A DNA stretch of 36,247 nucleotides from Vicingus serpentipes (GTDB taxonomy: Bacteria > Bacteroidota > Bacteroidia > Flavobacteriales_E > Vicingaceae). This document shows positions 1 to 8,239 of this stretch, piece after piece; the first letter of the stretch is position 1; every line of letters begins with the position of its first letter. The stretch lies in the NCBI GenBank assembly GCA_024103385.1, contig JAGFIT010000034.1, positions 1-36,247 of the forward strand, in the 5' to 3' direction. Position numbers and translations under genes: made by a program. The notes under the pieces were generated by a model that was given only the letters and a program-made list of their open reading frames with translations, was not told where the DNA came from and did not search any database.

Positions 1-120
1 TGGAAAATCCACTCAAACAGACCACCCGATAACAGTTTAAGTTGACCACCTATAGCAGTCCAAATAGACCACCCTATAGCATTTTAAACTGACCACCCTC
101 AGCGGTGCAAATTGACCACC
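1..120. repeat. Left-end multiple transposase-binding repeats of the IS21 element
   Basis: Five copies of GACCACC lie at 20-26, 44-50, 67-73, 91-97 and 114-120, a regular spacing of 23 to 24 bases. Each is preceded by a partly conserved AT-rich half (for example TTTAAACT or CAAATA). Multiple terminal repeats are typical of IS21 ends and are taken to be binding sites for the IstA transposase. The regular spacing is seen directly; the binding role is inferred from the family. Confidence 0.85.
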
Positions 121-186
121 CCTAAAAGAGAACAATTTTAAGGCTGTCTAAACCATAATTTCACTAGAAAAATAAAATGTGAAACT

Positions 187-1737
187 ATGGCAAATAAAAT
201 GACAGACATGAGTAAAATTAGAAAAGTAATTCACTTACATCATCAGAGAAGGAGTATACTATTTATTAGTAAGTATTTGAGTGTATCTCGCAATACTGTT
301 AAGAAATACCTATCCCTCTATCGTATACTAGGGTTAAAACTAAGTGATATTAATCAAAAGAGCGATTTAGAACTGGAGAAATTATTTAGTCAGACCAAAG
401 AAGCTAACACATCCCCTAGAATTAAAGCTATACATGACTTCTTTCCATACATGGAAAAAGAATTAAAGAAGACAGGAGTAACAAAGTTTTTGATGTGGCA
501 AGAGTACTATACAAAGAATCCTGATGGAGTTAAAAGTAGCATGTTTTTCAATTATTACAGGCGATGGTCCAAGAAAGTAAACCCAGTAATGCATATGAAT
601 CATAAGGTTGGAGATAAGATGTTTATAGACTATGCAGGAAAGACATTAGAGATAGTAGATGAAAAGACAGGAGAAATAATAGAGGTTCAATTTTTTGTAG
701 CAATACTTGGAGCAAGTCAATACACTTACGCAGAAGCATCTATGAGTCAGAAGAAAGAAGACTTTATTGCCTCAGTAGAAAATGCTTTACATTATTTTAA
801 AGGAGTACCAAAGGCTATAGTGCCAGATAATTTAAAATCAGCCGTTACCAAAAGTAGCAAATATGAACCTACGGTAAATGAAACCTTTTTAGATTTTTCA
901 GAGCATTATGGAACTACTATTTTACCTGCAAGAGCATATAGACCCAGAGATAAATCATTAGCAGAAGGAGCTGTAAAAATACTTTATCAAAGAATATATC
1001 CTAAATTAAGTAATCAAACATTTTATAGTTTACGAGAACTAAATCAAGCTATATGGTATCAATTAGAACAACATAATAATAGAAAACTCACAGGCCGACC
1101 AATATCACGTTTGGCTTTATTTAATGAGATAGAACAAAAAGAACTTTCTGCATTAGCTAAAGAACGCTATGAGATAAAAATGTTGGCATTTGCAACTGTT
1201 CAACAAAATGGGCATATTTTACTAAGTAAAGACAAACACTATTATAGTGTTCCTTACCAATACATTAGAAAGAAAGTAAAAATTGTTTTTACCAAGAAAA
1301 GTGTTGAAATATTTTATAAATACAATAGAGTAGCATCTCATTCAAGAGATATTGCACCATATAGTTACACTACTAAAAGAGAACATATGGCTAGCGAACA
1401 TCAATTTGTTAGTGATTGGTCACCTCAAAGGTTTATTAGCTGGGGAGCATCAATAGATAAATCAGTTGAAACATTTATTGTCAACTTACTAGAAAAAAAA
1501 CAACATCCTGAACAAGCATATAAGAGCTGTGTTGGAGTTTTATCATTAGCAAAGAAGGTGGGCAATGAAAGATTAATAAATGCTTGTAAACGAGCATTGG
1601 ACTACAATATCTACAATTATAAAATCATACAAACTATTTTAGATAAGGGGTTAGATTTGTTATTAGAAGACAAAGCTGATGAAGAATCGAAGCTACCAGA
1701 ACACCAGAACATAAGAGGAAATAATTATTATAAATAA
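187..1737 (+). CDS. istA: IS21 family transposase IstA
   Basis: A 516-residue DDE transposase that cuts and joins the element ends. Residues 10-45 form a helix-turn-helix (SVSRNTVKKYL) for end recognition. The integrase-like core runs from about residue 140 to 275, and the likely catalytic triad is D148 (FIDYAG), D214 (VPDNLKS) and E260 (LAEGAVK). The length matches full-size IstA proteins of the Bacteroidota. I kept the first ATG at 187; the Met at codon 5 or 8 could also serve. Twenty-one bases separate it from istB, so the two are probably co-transcribed. I see no frameshift, so the transposase is probably functional. Confidence 0.95.
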   Translation: MANKMTDMSKIRKVIHLHHQRRSILFISKYLSVSRNTVKKYLSLYRILGLKLSDINQKSDLELEKLFSQTKEANTSPRIKAIHDFFPYMEKELKKTGVTKFLMWQEYYTKNPDGVKSSMFFNYYRRWSKKVNPVMHMNHKVGDKMFIDYAGKTLEIVDEKTGEIIEVQFFVAILGASQYTYAEASMSQKKEDFIASVENALHYFKGVPKAIVPDNLKSAVTKSSKYEPTVNETFLDFSEHYGTTILPARAYRPRDKSLAEGAVKILYQRIYPKLSNQTFYSLRELNQAIWYQLEQHNNRKLTGRPISRLALFNEIEQKELSALAKERYEIKMLAFATVQQNGHILLSKDKHYYSVPYQYIRKKVKIVFTKKSVEIFYKYNRVASHSRDIAPYSYTTKREHMASEHQFVSDWSPQRFISWGASIDKSVETFIVNLLEKKQHPEQAYKSCVGVLSLAKKVGNERLINACKRALDYNIYNYKIIQTILDKGLDLLLEDKADEESKLPEHQNIRGNNYYK

Positions 1738-1758
1738 ATCAATTTAAACACAAAAAAG

Positions 1759-2505
1759 ATGAATGAGATTACATTAACAAAAATGAAACAGATGAAGCTC
1801 TATGGCATGCATAGTGCTTTTAAAACAGCTGTAGATACAGGCAAGAGTGATGATTATACATTAGACCAATTTGTATCAATGATAATTGATGCAGAATGGG
1901 ATGATAAGAATAACAGGAAAATAGAGAGAAGCATTAAAAATGCTAAGTTCCACTATAAAGCCTCTATAGAAAGCATTATTTATGATGAAGCTAGAAATAT
2001 AGACCAAACAAAGGTACTACGCCTTGCAGAATGTGACTTTATAAATAAGAATGAGAACATATTAATTACAGGAAGTACTGGAGCTGGAAAAAGCTATATG
2101 GCAATAGCTATTGGTTATCAAGCATGTATTCAAGGCTACAAAGTAATGTATCATAATACGACTAAACTATTTTCAAAACTAAAAATGGCAAAAGCAGATG
2201 GTTCATACCTAAAAGAGTTATCTAAAATAGAAAAACAGCATCTAATAATATTAGATGATTTTGGCCTACAGCCACTTGATAGTCAAAACAGAATAGCATT
2301 GCTAGAGATAATCGAGGATAGAACTGGTAAAGGCTCTGTCATTGTAACTTCACAAGTTCCTGTTCAAGCCTGGTATGAAACTATTGGTGAAAAAACCATT
2401 GCTGATGCAATTTTAGATAGGTTAATACATGGTGCTAATAGAATTGAATTAAAAGGGGAATCTATGAGAAGAAAACGAATTAAAATAAACCAAGAAAATA
2501 ACTAA
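1759..2505 (+). CDS. istB: IS21-like element helper ATPase IstB
   Basis: A 248-residue AAA+ ATPase of the DnaC/IstB type that assists IstA, probably in target selection and assembly of the transposition complex. The Walker A motif GSTGAGKS is at residues 105-112 and Walker B (LIILDDFG) has its aspartates at 166-167. A sensor-like TSQVP segment and the C-terminal DRLIHGANRIEL stretch are also typical. It follows istA by 21 bases and ends about 50 bases before the right-end repeats. Full length for the family. Confidence 0.95.
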   Translation: MNEITLTKMKQMKLYGMHSAFKTAVDTGKSDDYTLDQFVSMIIDAEWDDKNNRKIERSIKNAKFHYKASIESIIYDEARNIDQTKVLRLAECDFINKNENILITGSTGAGKSYMAIAIGYQACIQGYKVMYHNTTKLFSKLKMAKADGSYLKELSKIEKQHLIILDDFGLQPLDSQNRIALLEIIEDRTGKGSVIVTSQVPVQAWYETIGEKTIADAILDRLIHGANRIELKGESMRRKRIKINQENN

Positions 2506-2558
2506 ATTTGTATTAATCTTGATAGCAAAAAATTGTTCTTTTAAATGGTAAAAATGTC

Positions 2559-2631
2559 GGTGGTCTATTTAAATTGCTGGAGATGGTCAATTTAAATTGG
2601 TATTAGGTGGTCTATTTGAGTGTTATTTGCA
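2559..2631. repeat. Right-end repeats and inverted terminal sequence of the IS21 element
   Basis: Three copies of the complementary motif (GGTGGTC, GATGGTC, GGTGGTC) lie at 2559-2565, 2582-2588 and 2606-2612, again 23 to 24 bases apart, followed by the terminal sequence ending in CA at 2631. The right end therefore has three sites against five on the left, an asymmetry commonly seen in this family. Confidence 0.85.
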
Positions 2632-2813
2632 TCCATCACAGCAGTCATCAAATCAGAACCTCCTTTTTGATAAATATAGTTTTTTGTAACCCCACAGTCT
2701 GTTGAATAAAAAATCTTTAAGGTGTCTGGAAATAATGAATCCCATGAGTTTGCATAATCAAATATTAACTGTGGATCAGAACCAATAGGAAAATTAAAAG
2801 ATGGGGTGGTGCA
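2632..2813 (-). pseudogene. Remnant of an extracellular (probably T9SS-exported) protein gene, cut by the IS21 element
   Basis: On the minus strand one frame stays open for about 60 codons up to the IS right tip. It encodes a beta-rich sequence containing FDYANSWDS, DTLKIFYSTDCG and YQKGGSDLMTA. This FDxA...DTLxVxxSTDCG...KGGxDL pattern recurs in large secreted proteins of the Bacteroidota, in the jelly-roll-like region between peptidase or PKD domains and the C-terminal sorting domain. The downstream part is missing at the IS junction (2631/2632), and no start or recognisable upstream domain follows on the other side. It was therefore either already a fragment or lost its upstream part separately. 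Confidence 0.65.
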
Positions 2814-3461
2814 GGATATATGTATTATTACGTAAAAAAAGGTCAGAAGTGGAAGATTTACAAATCGCGTTTGTTAGTAATGTATTAAATAGATGATAAA
2901 AACTATTGTCAACACTATGGAAAAAGCATTAAAATTAATCAAATTTATCGTTCAATTCTACATAATTTTGTTGCATCAATACCATTTAAATAAAATCACG
3001 ATTTCGTTAAAGAGTTTTAAATATTTTCTATCGGTGTTTTCGTCTAAATTCCATTAGATTCGAATGAATATATTTTCATGATTTGCTATAGGAAAGAAGA
3101 AAAGCGAATCTATTTTTATCATTTATTTCTATGAAATCAGCTTTGATTTAATACACTTAATTTTTTCGAATCTTAGACAAGAGAAATTCAAAAAAATCAG
3201 AGGACTCCACAGACATCTATATTTCTTTATAAGTAAGCTCTAAAGGGTTTTTTTACTCGAATTGAAATTTAGATATTAACAATTTGAACAAGGAGCCGCC
3301 AAGTTTTATATAAAAATAGGTACTAGACTAATCTATATTTAGAAGAGTTTTTCACCTAATAACAAGCTATAGGAGGATGGCTACAATCAAATCTATAATA
3401 ATTGTAAGAAAATTAACTTCTTCAGATAATTCAACTAGCAATTCACAATATTCAGCAATAT
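2814..3461. other. Apparently non-coding, AT-rich stretch between the gene remnant and the SdiA-regulated-type gene
   Basis: About 650 bases with no open frame I can defend on either strand. Around 2813-2900 two short plus-strand frames stay open and end in stops near 2875-2895, which could be tails of decayed genes, but neither resembles a family I can name. The rest contains short A and T runs and weak dyads only. Given the adjacent transposon and gene remnant, degraded accessory DNA is the most likely explanation. Confidence 0.5.
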
Positions 3462-4349
3462 TTAATCTTTACTCCTTGTAAATATCAATAGACTAGCCTT
3501 TCCCTCTTTCCCTTCAGATGTGATAATCATGTTCCCATTTTCTAAAAATGTAATACCTTCTGCCTGTGGATATAAATCTTTAGAGAGATTGGTTATAAAC
3601 TGAATTTCACCCTTTGAATTAAATATCATAAACAAATGATCGACTGCCGAAAGTAAATAAAGATCTCCGGATACAGGATGAATGGCTATTGCAGATATTC
3701 CCAAGCGTAAATTTTCGATTACTTCTCCTGTTTTCTTCTTTATTTTTTTAGGTAATTGAATTCCTTTTGATTTTGCATACTTAGCTACCTCTTCTATCTT
3801 CAGTTCAAATACAGGTTTTTCACTTAATTTTTTACTTTTTAAATCAAAAGAGTAAATAGAACGAATTTCTTTGTATTCTGATCCTTTTCCTGATTTAGAT
3901 TTACACCCTATAAGTAAACGTTGGTGTAAAGAGTCATAACATAATCCTTCATTATTTTTAGCGGGAATCTTTGTCTCATAGAAACTTTTTTTCATTTTTT
4001 TTGACCCTGGATTTAATACTTCTATCAGCACTCCGTCACTCCTAAGAATGTATAAGGTTCTATTAAATCTAGTAATCCCTTCATAATCCCCATCCTCTCC
4101 AAATTCAAATTGGTTAGTTATTTTTCCGGTAGTAAGATCTATAATAAATATAATTCCCTTTTCATCCTGAACACATGCTATTTTATTATGAGTAAGATCT
4201 GTTACTCCTGATACTTCCTGTAATATTTCCGGTAATTCAAATATTTGTTTTGGATTTTTCAAATCGTACTCCATTAAATCTTCTTGTTTATTGATGATAC
4301 TCATCCAACCAAAAACAAGAAATAATTTTATAAAAAGACTAATCTTCAT
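3462..4349 (-). CDS. SdiA-regulated domain (YjiK-like) beta-propeller protein, secreted or membrane-anchored
   Basis: The 295-residue product starts with a hydrophobic N-terminus (residues 1-18, signal or anchor) and then shows propeller-like repeats. The EVSGVTDL, GDYEGITRF, NNEGLCYD, GISAIAIHPVSGDLYLLSA and PQAEGITFLENGNMIITSEG segments match the SdiA-regulated family, whose members have a six-bladed propeller and no firmly assigned reaction. It overlaps the end of the upstream DUF2490 gene by 11 bases and is last in the five-gene minus-strand run that begins with the response regulator at 7497. A role in the envelope, downstream of that two-component system, is inferred from position only. 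Confidence 0.8.
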   Translation of the reverse strand: MKISLFIKLFLVFGWMSIINKQEDLMEYDLKNPKQIFELPEILQEVSGVTDLTHNKIACVQDEKGIIFIIDLTTGKITNQFEFGEDGDYEGITRFNRTLYILRSDGVLIEVLNPGSKKMKKSFYETKIPAKNNEGLCYDSLHQRLLIGCKSKSGKGSEYKEIRSIYSFDLKSKKLSEKPVFELKIEEVAKYAKSKGIQLPKKIKKKTGEVIENLRLGISAIAIHPVSGDLYLLSAVDHLFMIFNSKGEIQFITNLSKDLYPQAEGITFLENGNMIITSEGKEGKASLLIFTRSKD

Positions 4350-5133
4350 TTTTTTTATTTTTAAAAGGGTTAATCCATATCAAATTAACTGCTATAACAC
4401 TAATATCTTCATTCATTTCTACTCCCCGAAGTTCATTCATGTAACCAATTTCAAGTACTAAGGGATGTTTATCAAATGTGTATGTGTAAAATGCCGACAA
4501 ACGACAATCTGTATAATGAAATTTACTCCATGTAGTATCCATACTATTTCCTTTTCCAAGTGAAAATAATACTTCTGTCTGAAATATTAGAGAATGTTTT
4601 TTCTGTTGATCTAAAGACCATTTCCATTTTGATTTTAACCTGGATCTTAATTTTATAGGGTATTGAGGCTCTTCATTTTCTGTGGTAAAAAAATTTCGCC
4701 ATTCTTCTTTAAAAGAAATTTCCCACTTTAATTTTTTTAATGAAGTAATCCATGCAAGTGTTGAATAAGTCCTAATCTCATTCACTTTTCCTGGAGATTC
4801 ATGCTCGTAAGGCAATTGTCCTGCATAATGATGTTGAGACCTATAGCTCAACCCTATATTATATTTAAAATGGGGATGAAACCGATGTTGAAACTTTTGA
4901 TCGGAAACAAAAATTCCGGGACGCTCCAACAGATTGAAATCATCGGGACGGCTTTCCGTCCCGATGCCAATGTATGCAAAAATTGTTTTATCACCAGAAG
5001 AAGTAAGTGCCTGATGAATTCCTACTGCTTCCCAACCCACTAACCGAGTATGATCAAATCCTGCAGGAGTAATTTGTGCATTTACAGATACACCGGTTAG
5101 AATAAACCAAAGTAGGAGTCTGTTCTTCTTCAT
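4339..5133 (-). CDS. DUF2490 family outer-membrane beta-barrel-like protein
   Basis: The 264-residue product has an N-terminal signal peptide (residues 1-19, cleavage after VNA) followed by alternating amphipathic strands ending with aromatic residues, as in small beta-barrels. The stretch YIGIGTESRPDDFN followed by a GLSYRSQHHY strand fits DUF2490 proteins of the Bacteroidota, whose function is unknown. The gene lies 12 bases after the YgiW-like gene and overlaps the next by 11 bases, so it is in the same operon. A perfect 11-bp inverted repeat lies inside the coding sequence at 4941-4966 (listed separately) and encodes part of the conserved segment. Confidence 0.75.
   Translation of the reverse strand: MKKNRLLLWFILTGVSVNAQITPAGFDHTRLVGWEAVGIHQALTSSGDKTIFAYIGIGTESRPDDFNLLERPGIFVSDQKFQHRFHPHFKYNIGLSYRSQHHYAGQLPYEHESPGKVNEIRTYSTLAWITSLKKLKWEISFKEEWRNFFTTENEEPQYPIKLRSRLKSKWKWSLDQQKKHSLIFQTEVLFSLGKGNSMDTTWSKFHYTDCRLSAFYTYTFDKHPLVLEIGYMNELRGVEMNEDISVIAVNLIWINPFKNKKNED
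4941..4966. repeat. Perfect GC-rich inverted repeat inside the DUF2490 gene
   Basis: CATCGGGACGG (4941-4951) and CCGTCCCGATG (4956-4966) are exact reverse complements separated by CTTT. It is far more GC-rich than its surroundings. It codes for residues in the conserved GTESRPDD part of the protein, so it does not interrupt the frame. It could fold in the mRNA or be a short mobile palindrome domesticated in the gene. Confidence 0.8.
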
Positions 5134-5145
5134 TCGCTTATTGAA

Positions 5146-5511
5146 TTATGAGTTCACTTTCTGAATAAATTCTACTTCAATTTCGACTTCTTCTAGAACA
5201 TCATAATCGACTTCCCCCACAATAATCAGTTCTGTTTTTTCATTAAAAGGAAAATTAGGTATCTGATCTTCATCAATTTCAACCTGAATTCTTCCTGATG
5301 AATCTTTAAACCAATAGGTATCGTCATTTACGCGGTCAATTATAAAACCCTGAATTTTTACAAGTGCATCTGATTTATCTAATTGAGATGCCTGTTCTAC
5401 AACATCTTTAACTAAATAAAGCTTTGCAGAAATTGATCCTTTGTACTGTGCAAATCCTACATTTGCTATAATTAGCATAAAGAGACATGCAATCCATTTT
5501 TTTGTTTTCAT
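5146..5511 (-). CDS. YgiW/YdeI-type (BOF) periplasmic OB-fold protein
   Basis: A 121-residue protein with a signal peptide (residues 1-21, ending GFA) and one OB-fold domain: VKIQGFIIDRV, TYWFKDSSGRIQVEID and ELIIVGEVDYD match the bacterial OB-fold (BOF) family of E. coli YgiW and YdeI. Those proteins act in the periplasm in stress tolerance and bind small ligands. In enterobacteria ygiW lies beside qseBC; here the gene likewise follows a response regulator and histidine kinase on the same strand, 64 bases after the kinase. The family call is firm; the ligand and the phenotype are not known from sequence. Confidence 0.85.
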   Translation of the reverse strand: MKTKKWIACLFMLIIANVGFAQYKGSISAKLYLVKDVVEQASQLDKSDALVKIQGFIIDRVNDDTYWFKDSSGRIQVEIDEDQIPNFPFNEKTELIIVGEVDYDVLEEVEIEVEFIQKVNS

Positions 5512-5575
5512 GTGATGTATTTTTAAAGTTCACTACAAACATACAAACACATATTGGAGAAATTTTGGAAGGCTT

Positions 5576-6835
5576 TTAATGAAAAGAAACAAAAATGGTA
5601 TGAATAAATTCTTTGGTAATAGAATAGTCTAATGAAAAGTGATAGATCTTACAGATCTGATCCACAATTGCCAAACCAATCCCTGTATCTCCATCTTCTC
5701 CTTTAGAAAATCTTTTCATTAATTGTCTCGGATCTTCATGAAAGGTTGTTCCTGTATTCTTAACAATCAACTTGTCTTTATCAAGGTAAATACCTATTAC
5801 TCCATTTTCTGTGTTATGAATAACTGCATTTTTAATCAGGTTCACCACCATAATTTCTGCAAGCCCTGAATCCATAGTATGGTTACTATTATTGATTGAT
5901 AAATTGAGCTTGAGATGCTTGAGATCAATGATTTCCTTATAAGTTTTTAACGACTGATCTACTATATTTTTTAAATTAATATCCAACCTGTTATTAAATT
6001 CTCCGTTTTCGATTTTATTAAGCAACGATAACGATCTTTGAATTTGACTCAGTTTGTTAATGGAGGTATAAATTGATTTTACTTCTTTAATATTGGCATT
6101 TTTGTCCTCCCAGTTGTTAAGTATTTTTTCTACAGTGGTCCTCATAACAGCCAGATGTGTCTGAAGCTCATGTGATATGTTCTCATTAAATTCTTTATTG
6201 GTTCGATAATCCTGATAGATCTTATTAAGTAATGTGGTAAGAACAGTATTTAATTGTTCAAATTCATCGATTTTAGTCTCGGAGAGTTCCGGAACAGGTT
6301 CTGAAATATTGTAGTGCAATAATTTGTTAAGTGTGTTATAAAATGGGTTCCATAGCTTACCGGTAATGTTTCTTAAAGCTAAAAACACAAAAAACAGGAA
6401 TATCAATAATAAACCTGTTACTATCATTAAAGTTCCTTCCAGCATATCATCGTGTCCTAATAATAAATGCCTGAGTACAATGGTAAAATCTTTTTCTTTG
6501 TGTTTTATACTGAACCTCAATTCCCTGTAAGGTACCATTTCATTGTCTCCCGATTCAAGCATCAGCGTATCTTTAAATACAGGTTGAGCATAATATACAT
6601 CTGAAATAATATCAGCTACTTTATGATATTCCGGTAAATCATCGTGTTTATCATGATACACAATTAAACGTTCCATTTCATAAGTCAAGAACTCATCTGT
6701 TTCTTCATGTTCTATATATTCAATCATCCAGTAACAATAACCGCTACCTATTAAAATAGCCGGGATTAACCATTTAAGGGATGACAAGTATGTTTTTTTA
6801 ATGAGTTTCATTGCATTTATTGCCTTGTTGACCAT
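5576..6835 (-). CDS. Membrane sensor histidine kinase (QseC-like partner of the adjacent regulator)
   Basis: A 419-residue kinase. A first membrane segment lies at about residues 18-35 and a second at about 133-155; the roughly 95 residues between them form a periplasmic sensor region. The DHp helix contains NISHELQ with the likely phosphorylated H222. The ATPase domain shows NLIKNAV (N box), GDTGIGLAIVDQ (G box) and a C-terminal IFVSFH. It overlaps the response regulator gene by 19 bases, so the two are translationally coupled. An alternative start at Met9 would shorten the overlap. The stimulus is unknown; the operon contents suggest an envelope signal. Confidence 0.9.
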   Translation of the reverse strand: MVNKAINAMKLIKKTYLSSLKWLIPAILIGSGYCYWMIEYIEHEETDEFLTYEMERLIVYHDKHDDLPEYHKVADIISDVYYAQPVFKDTLMLESGDNEMVPYRELRFSIKHKEKDFTIVLRHLLLGHDDMLEGTLMIVTGLLLIFLFFVFLALRNITGKLWNPFYNTLNKLLHYNISEPVPELSETKIDEFEQLNTVLTTLLNKIYQDYRTNKEFNENISHELQTHLAVMRTTVEKILNNWEDKNANIKEVKSIYTSINKLSQIQRSLSLLNKIENGEFNNRLDINLKNIVDQSLKTYKEIIDLKHLKLNLSINNSNHTMDSGLAEIMVVNLIKNAVIHNTENGVIGIYLDKDKLIVKNTGTTFHEDPRQLMKRFSKGEDGDTGIGLAIVDQICKIYHFSLDYSITKEFIHTIFVSFH

Positions 6836-7497
6836 TTATAACCCACTCCATAAACTGCTTTTATCCTATTTTCACTGCCTGCATCTGTCAGTTTTTTTCT
6901 TAGGTTTTTAATGTGTGAATAAATAAAATCGAAAGAATCGGCCATGTCCATATTGTCTCCCCAAATATGCTCAGCAATTGTTTCTTTGGTTAATACACGA
7001 TCAGGATTAGCCATAAAAAACAACAAAATATCGTATTCACTTTTGGTTAATTCAATAGCGATTCCTTTTACCTGAACAGAACGAGAAACAATATTAATTT
7101 CCATTTCTCCAAACGTAATAATATCTGATCCTGAAAAATTTCTACGCCTGATTACCGATTTAACACGAGCAACCAGCTCTGCCATATCAAACGGTTTAGT
7201 CAGGTAATCATCAGCTCCCAGTTCAAGTCCTTCAATTTTATTGTCCAGGGAGTTGCGGGCAGAAATAACAATTAAACCGCTTCCTTTTTTTTGTTGCTTG
7301 ATTTCTCTGATCAAATCCAACCCTGATCCTCCGGGAAGATTAATGTCAATTACCAAAAGATCATATTCATACATAAAAACCTTCTCTTCTGCTTCTCTGA
7401 AATCACTAGCCTGTTCACATAAAAACCCTGCTTCTGAAAGCGTTTCGGAAATAGCTGACAATAATTTCAAATGATCTTCAACAATTAATATTTTCAT
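6817..7497 (-). CDS. OmpR/PhoB-family response regulator
   Basis: A 226-residue DNA-binding response regulator. The receiver domain spans about residues 1-115, with acidic pocket E7/D8, phospho-acceptor D51 (LLVIDINLPG) and the conserved LTKPFD lysine. The winged-helix output domain spans about residues 125-225, with a typical SEYDILLFFM helix and the YSHIKNLRKKL recognition region, ending in AVYGVGYKW. First gene of the minus-strand run that includes the kinase, the YgiW-like, DUF2490 and SdiA-regulated-type genes, so it probably controls that operon and itself. Confidence 0.93.
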   Translation of the reverse strand: MKILIVEDHLKLLSAISETLSEAGFLCEQASDFREAEEKVFMYEYDLLVIDINLPGGSGLDLIREIKQQKKGSGLIVISARNSLDNKIEGLELGADDYLTKPFDMAELVARVKSVIRRRNFSGSDIITFGEMEINIVSRSVQVKGIAIELTKSEYDILLFFMANPDRVLTKETIAEHIWGDNMDMADSFDFIYSHIKNLRKKLTDAGSENRIKAVYGVGYKWSTRQ

Positions 7498-7619
7498 GAA
7501 AAATTTTTATACAATGCTAACTACCAATTTTGGATAAAATTAAGATTCTGTAAAAAGACCACTAAAATTTTACTGACTTCAATAAATACCGATCTCAATA
7601 GACGTATAACAGTATAGTT

Positions 7620-7648
7620 AAAAACAGGGAGTAACTCCCTGTTTTTTT
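7620..7648 (-). terminator. Rho-independent terminator after the 160-aa membrane protein gene
   Basis: CAGGGAG (7625-7631) pairs with CTCCCTG (7635-7641) around a TAA loop. On the minus strand the stem is followed by five T residues, just downstream of the gene ending at 7657. On the plus strand seven T residues follow, so it could work in both directions. Confidence 0.8.
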
Positions 7649-7656
7649 ATTCAAAC

Positions 7657-8139
7657 TTATCTAATTATAGTTTTTAATTGATTATTAATAAATACTGACC
7701 ATCTTTCAATTAGCTGTAATTCTCCATCTAATTGAAAATTAATATCAGAATTAAAAAACTCCAATTCAGCTTCAGATTCATTCTTATTTATAGGAATAAA
7801 ACTTAAAACCAACCGATCAATTTGATTTCCTTGAGATTTTATTTTATTGACCTTACACATTTTAAATTTTATAAGATCAATACATTTTTCTTCAATCAGG
7901 TCATTTTTTAGTTTTCTACTAAAAAAGACAAACCCTCTAACATCATCTATTCCAATAGCAAAATTGCTTTTTATCTCATAATTATGTACTTCTGCTTTAT
8001 ATTGCAATATAAGATTGTTTAATGCTTGTAATATTTGAGTGTCTCTTTTCCTTTTATTCTTATATGTCAACAAAAAAGGTAAGAAACAAATAATTAATAT
8101 AACACCACCAATGATGGCAGTTCCAACATCTATTTTCAT
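7657..8139 (-). CDS. Small membrane-anchored protein of unknown function (160 aa)
   Basis: One membrane helix at residues 9-26 (IIGGVILIICFLPFLLTY) is followed by a basic KNKRKRD stretch and a soluble cytoplasmic domain of about 130 residues with mixed helix and strand. I recognise no catalytic motif. There are only two cysteines, apart from each other. The gene stands alone on the minus strand, with its own terminator downstream and about 100 bases of upstream intergenic DNA. A real gene is likely because of the clean terminator and codon use like its neighbours. Confidence 0.65.
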   Translation of the reverse strand: MKIDVGTAIIGGVILIICFLPFLLTYKNKRKRDTQILQALNNLILQYKAEVHNYEIKSNFAIGIDDVRGFVFFSRKLKNDLIEEKCIDLIKFKMCKVNKIKSQGNQIDRLVLSFIPINKNESEAELEFFNSDINFQLDGELQLIERWSVFINNQLKTIIR

Positions 8140-8239
8140 TTTTAATTTTTTAAACCATTCATAAATTGTCAGGAAATGTACATTACACCCCCGACTGAAT
8201 TAACCTATCTACTTCTAATGAAGTAATAATTAAAAATGA

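Larger units (their letters stand above)
1..2631 (+). mobile_element. IS21-family insertion sequence, apparently complete
   Basis: The element carries istA and istB in the usual order. Its first 26 bases and the reverse complement of its last 26 bases agree at 21 positions, including a 17-base core (10-26 versus 2606-2622) with one mismatch. The tips read TG at 1-2 and CA at 2630-2631, as expected for IS21. Both transposition genes are open, so the copy may be active. The window begins exactly at the left tip, so the target duplication cannot be checked; a contig edge at this repeat is a plausible reason. The right tip interrupts a minus-strand coding remnant. Confidence 0.93.

Noticed and set aside
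1..120. Regularly spaced GACCACC copies as a CRISPR-like array
   Set aside because: The units are short and degenerate, have mirror copies at the other end of the transposon and fit IS21 end sites.
2814..2900. Short plus-strand frames next to the gene remnant (for example one containing VKKGQKWKIYKSRL) as real genes
   Set aside because: Each is under 35 codons with no recognised family or start context, and they overlap in different frames. They may be decayed gene tails but cannot be supported.
4801..5043. An 80-codon plus-strand frame opposite the DUF2490 gene
   Set aside because: It runs antisense to a well-supported conserved gene and has no homology-like features; it exists because of the codon bias of the other strand.
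8212..8227. Weak TACTTC/GAAGTA hairpin after the 121-aa gene as a terminator
   Set aside because: No T run follows on the minus strand and the stem is only six base pairs.
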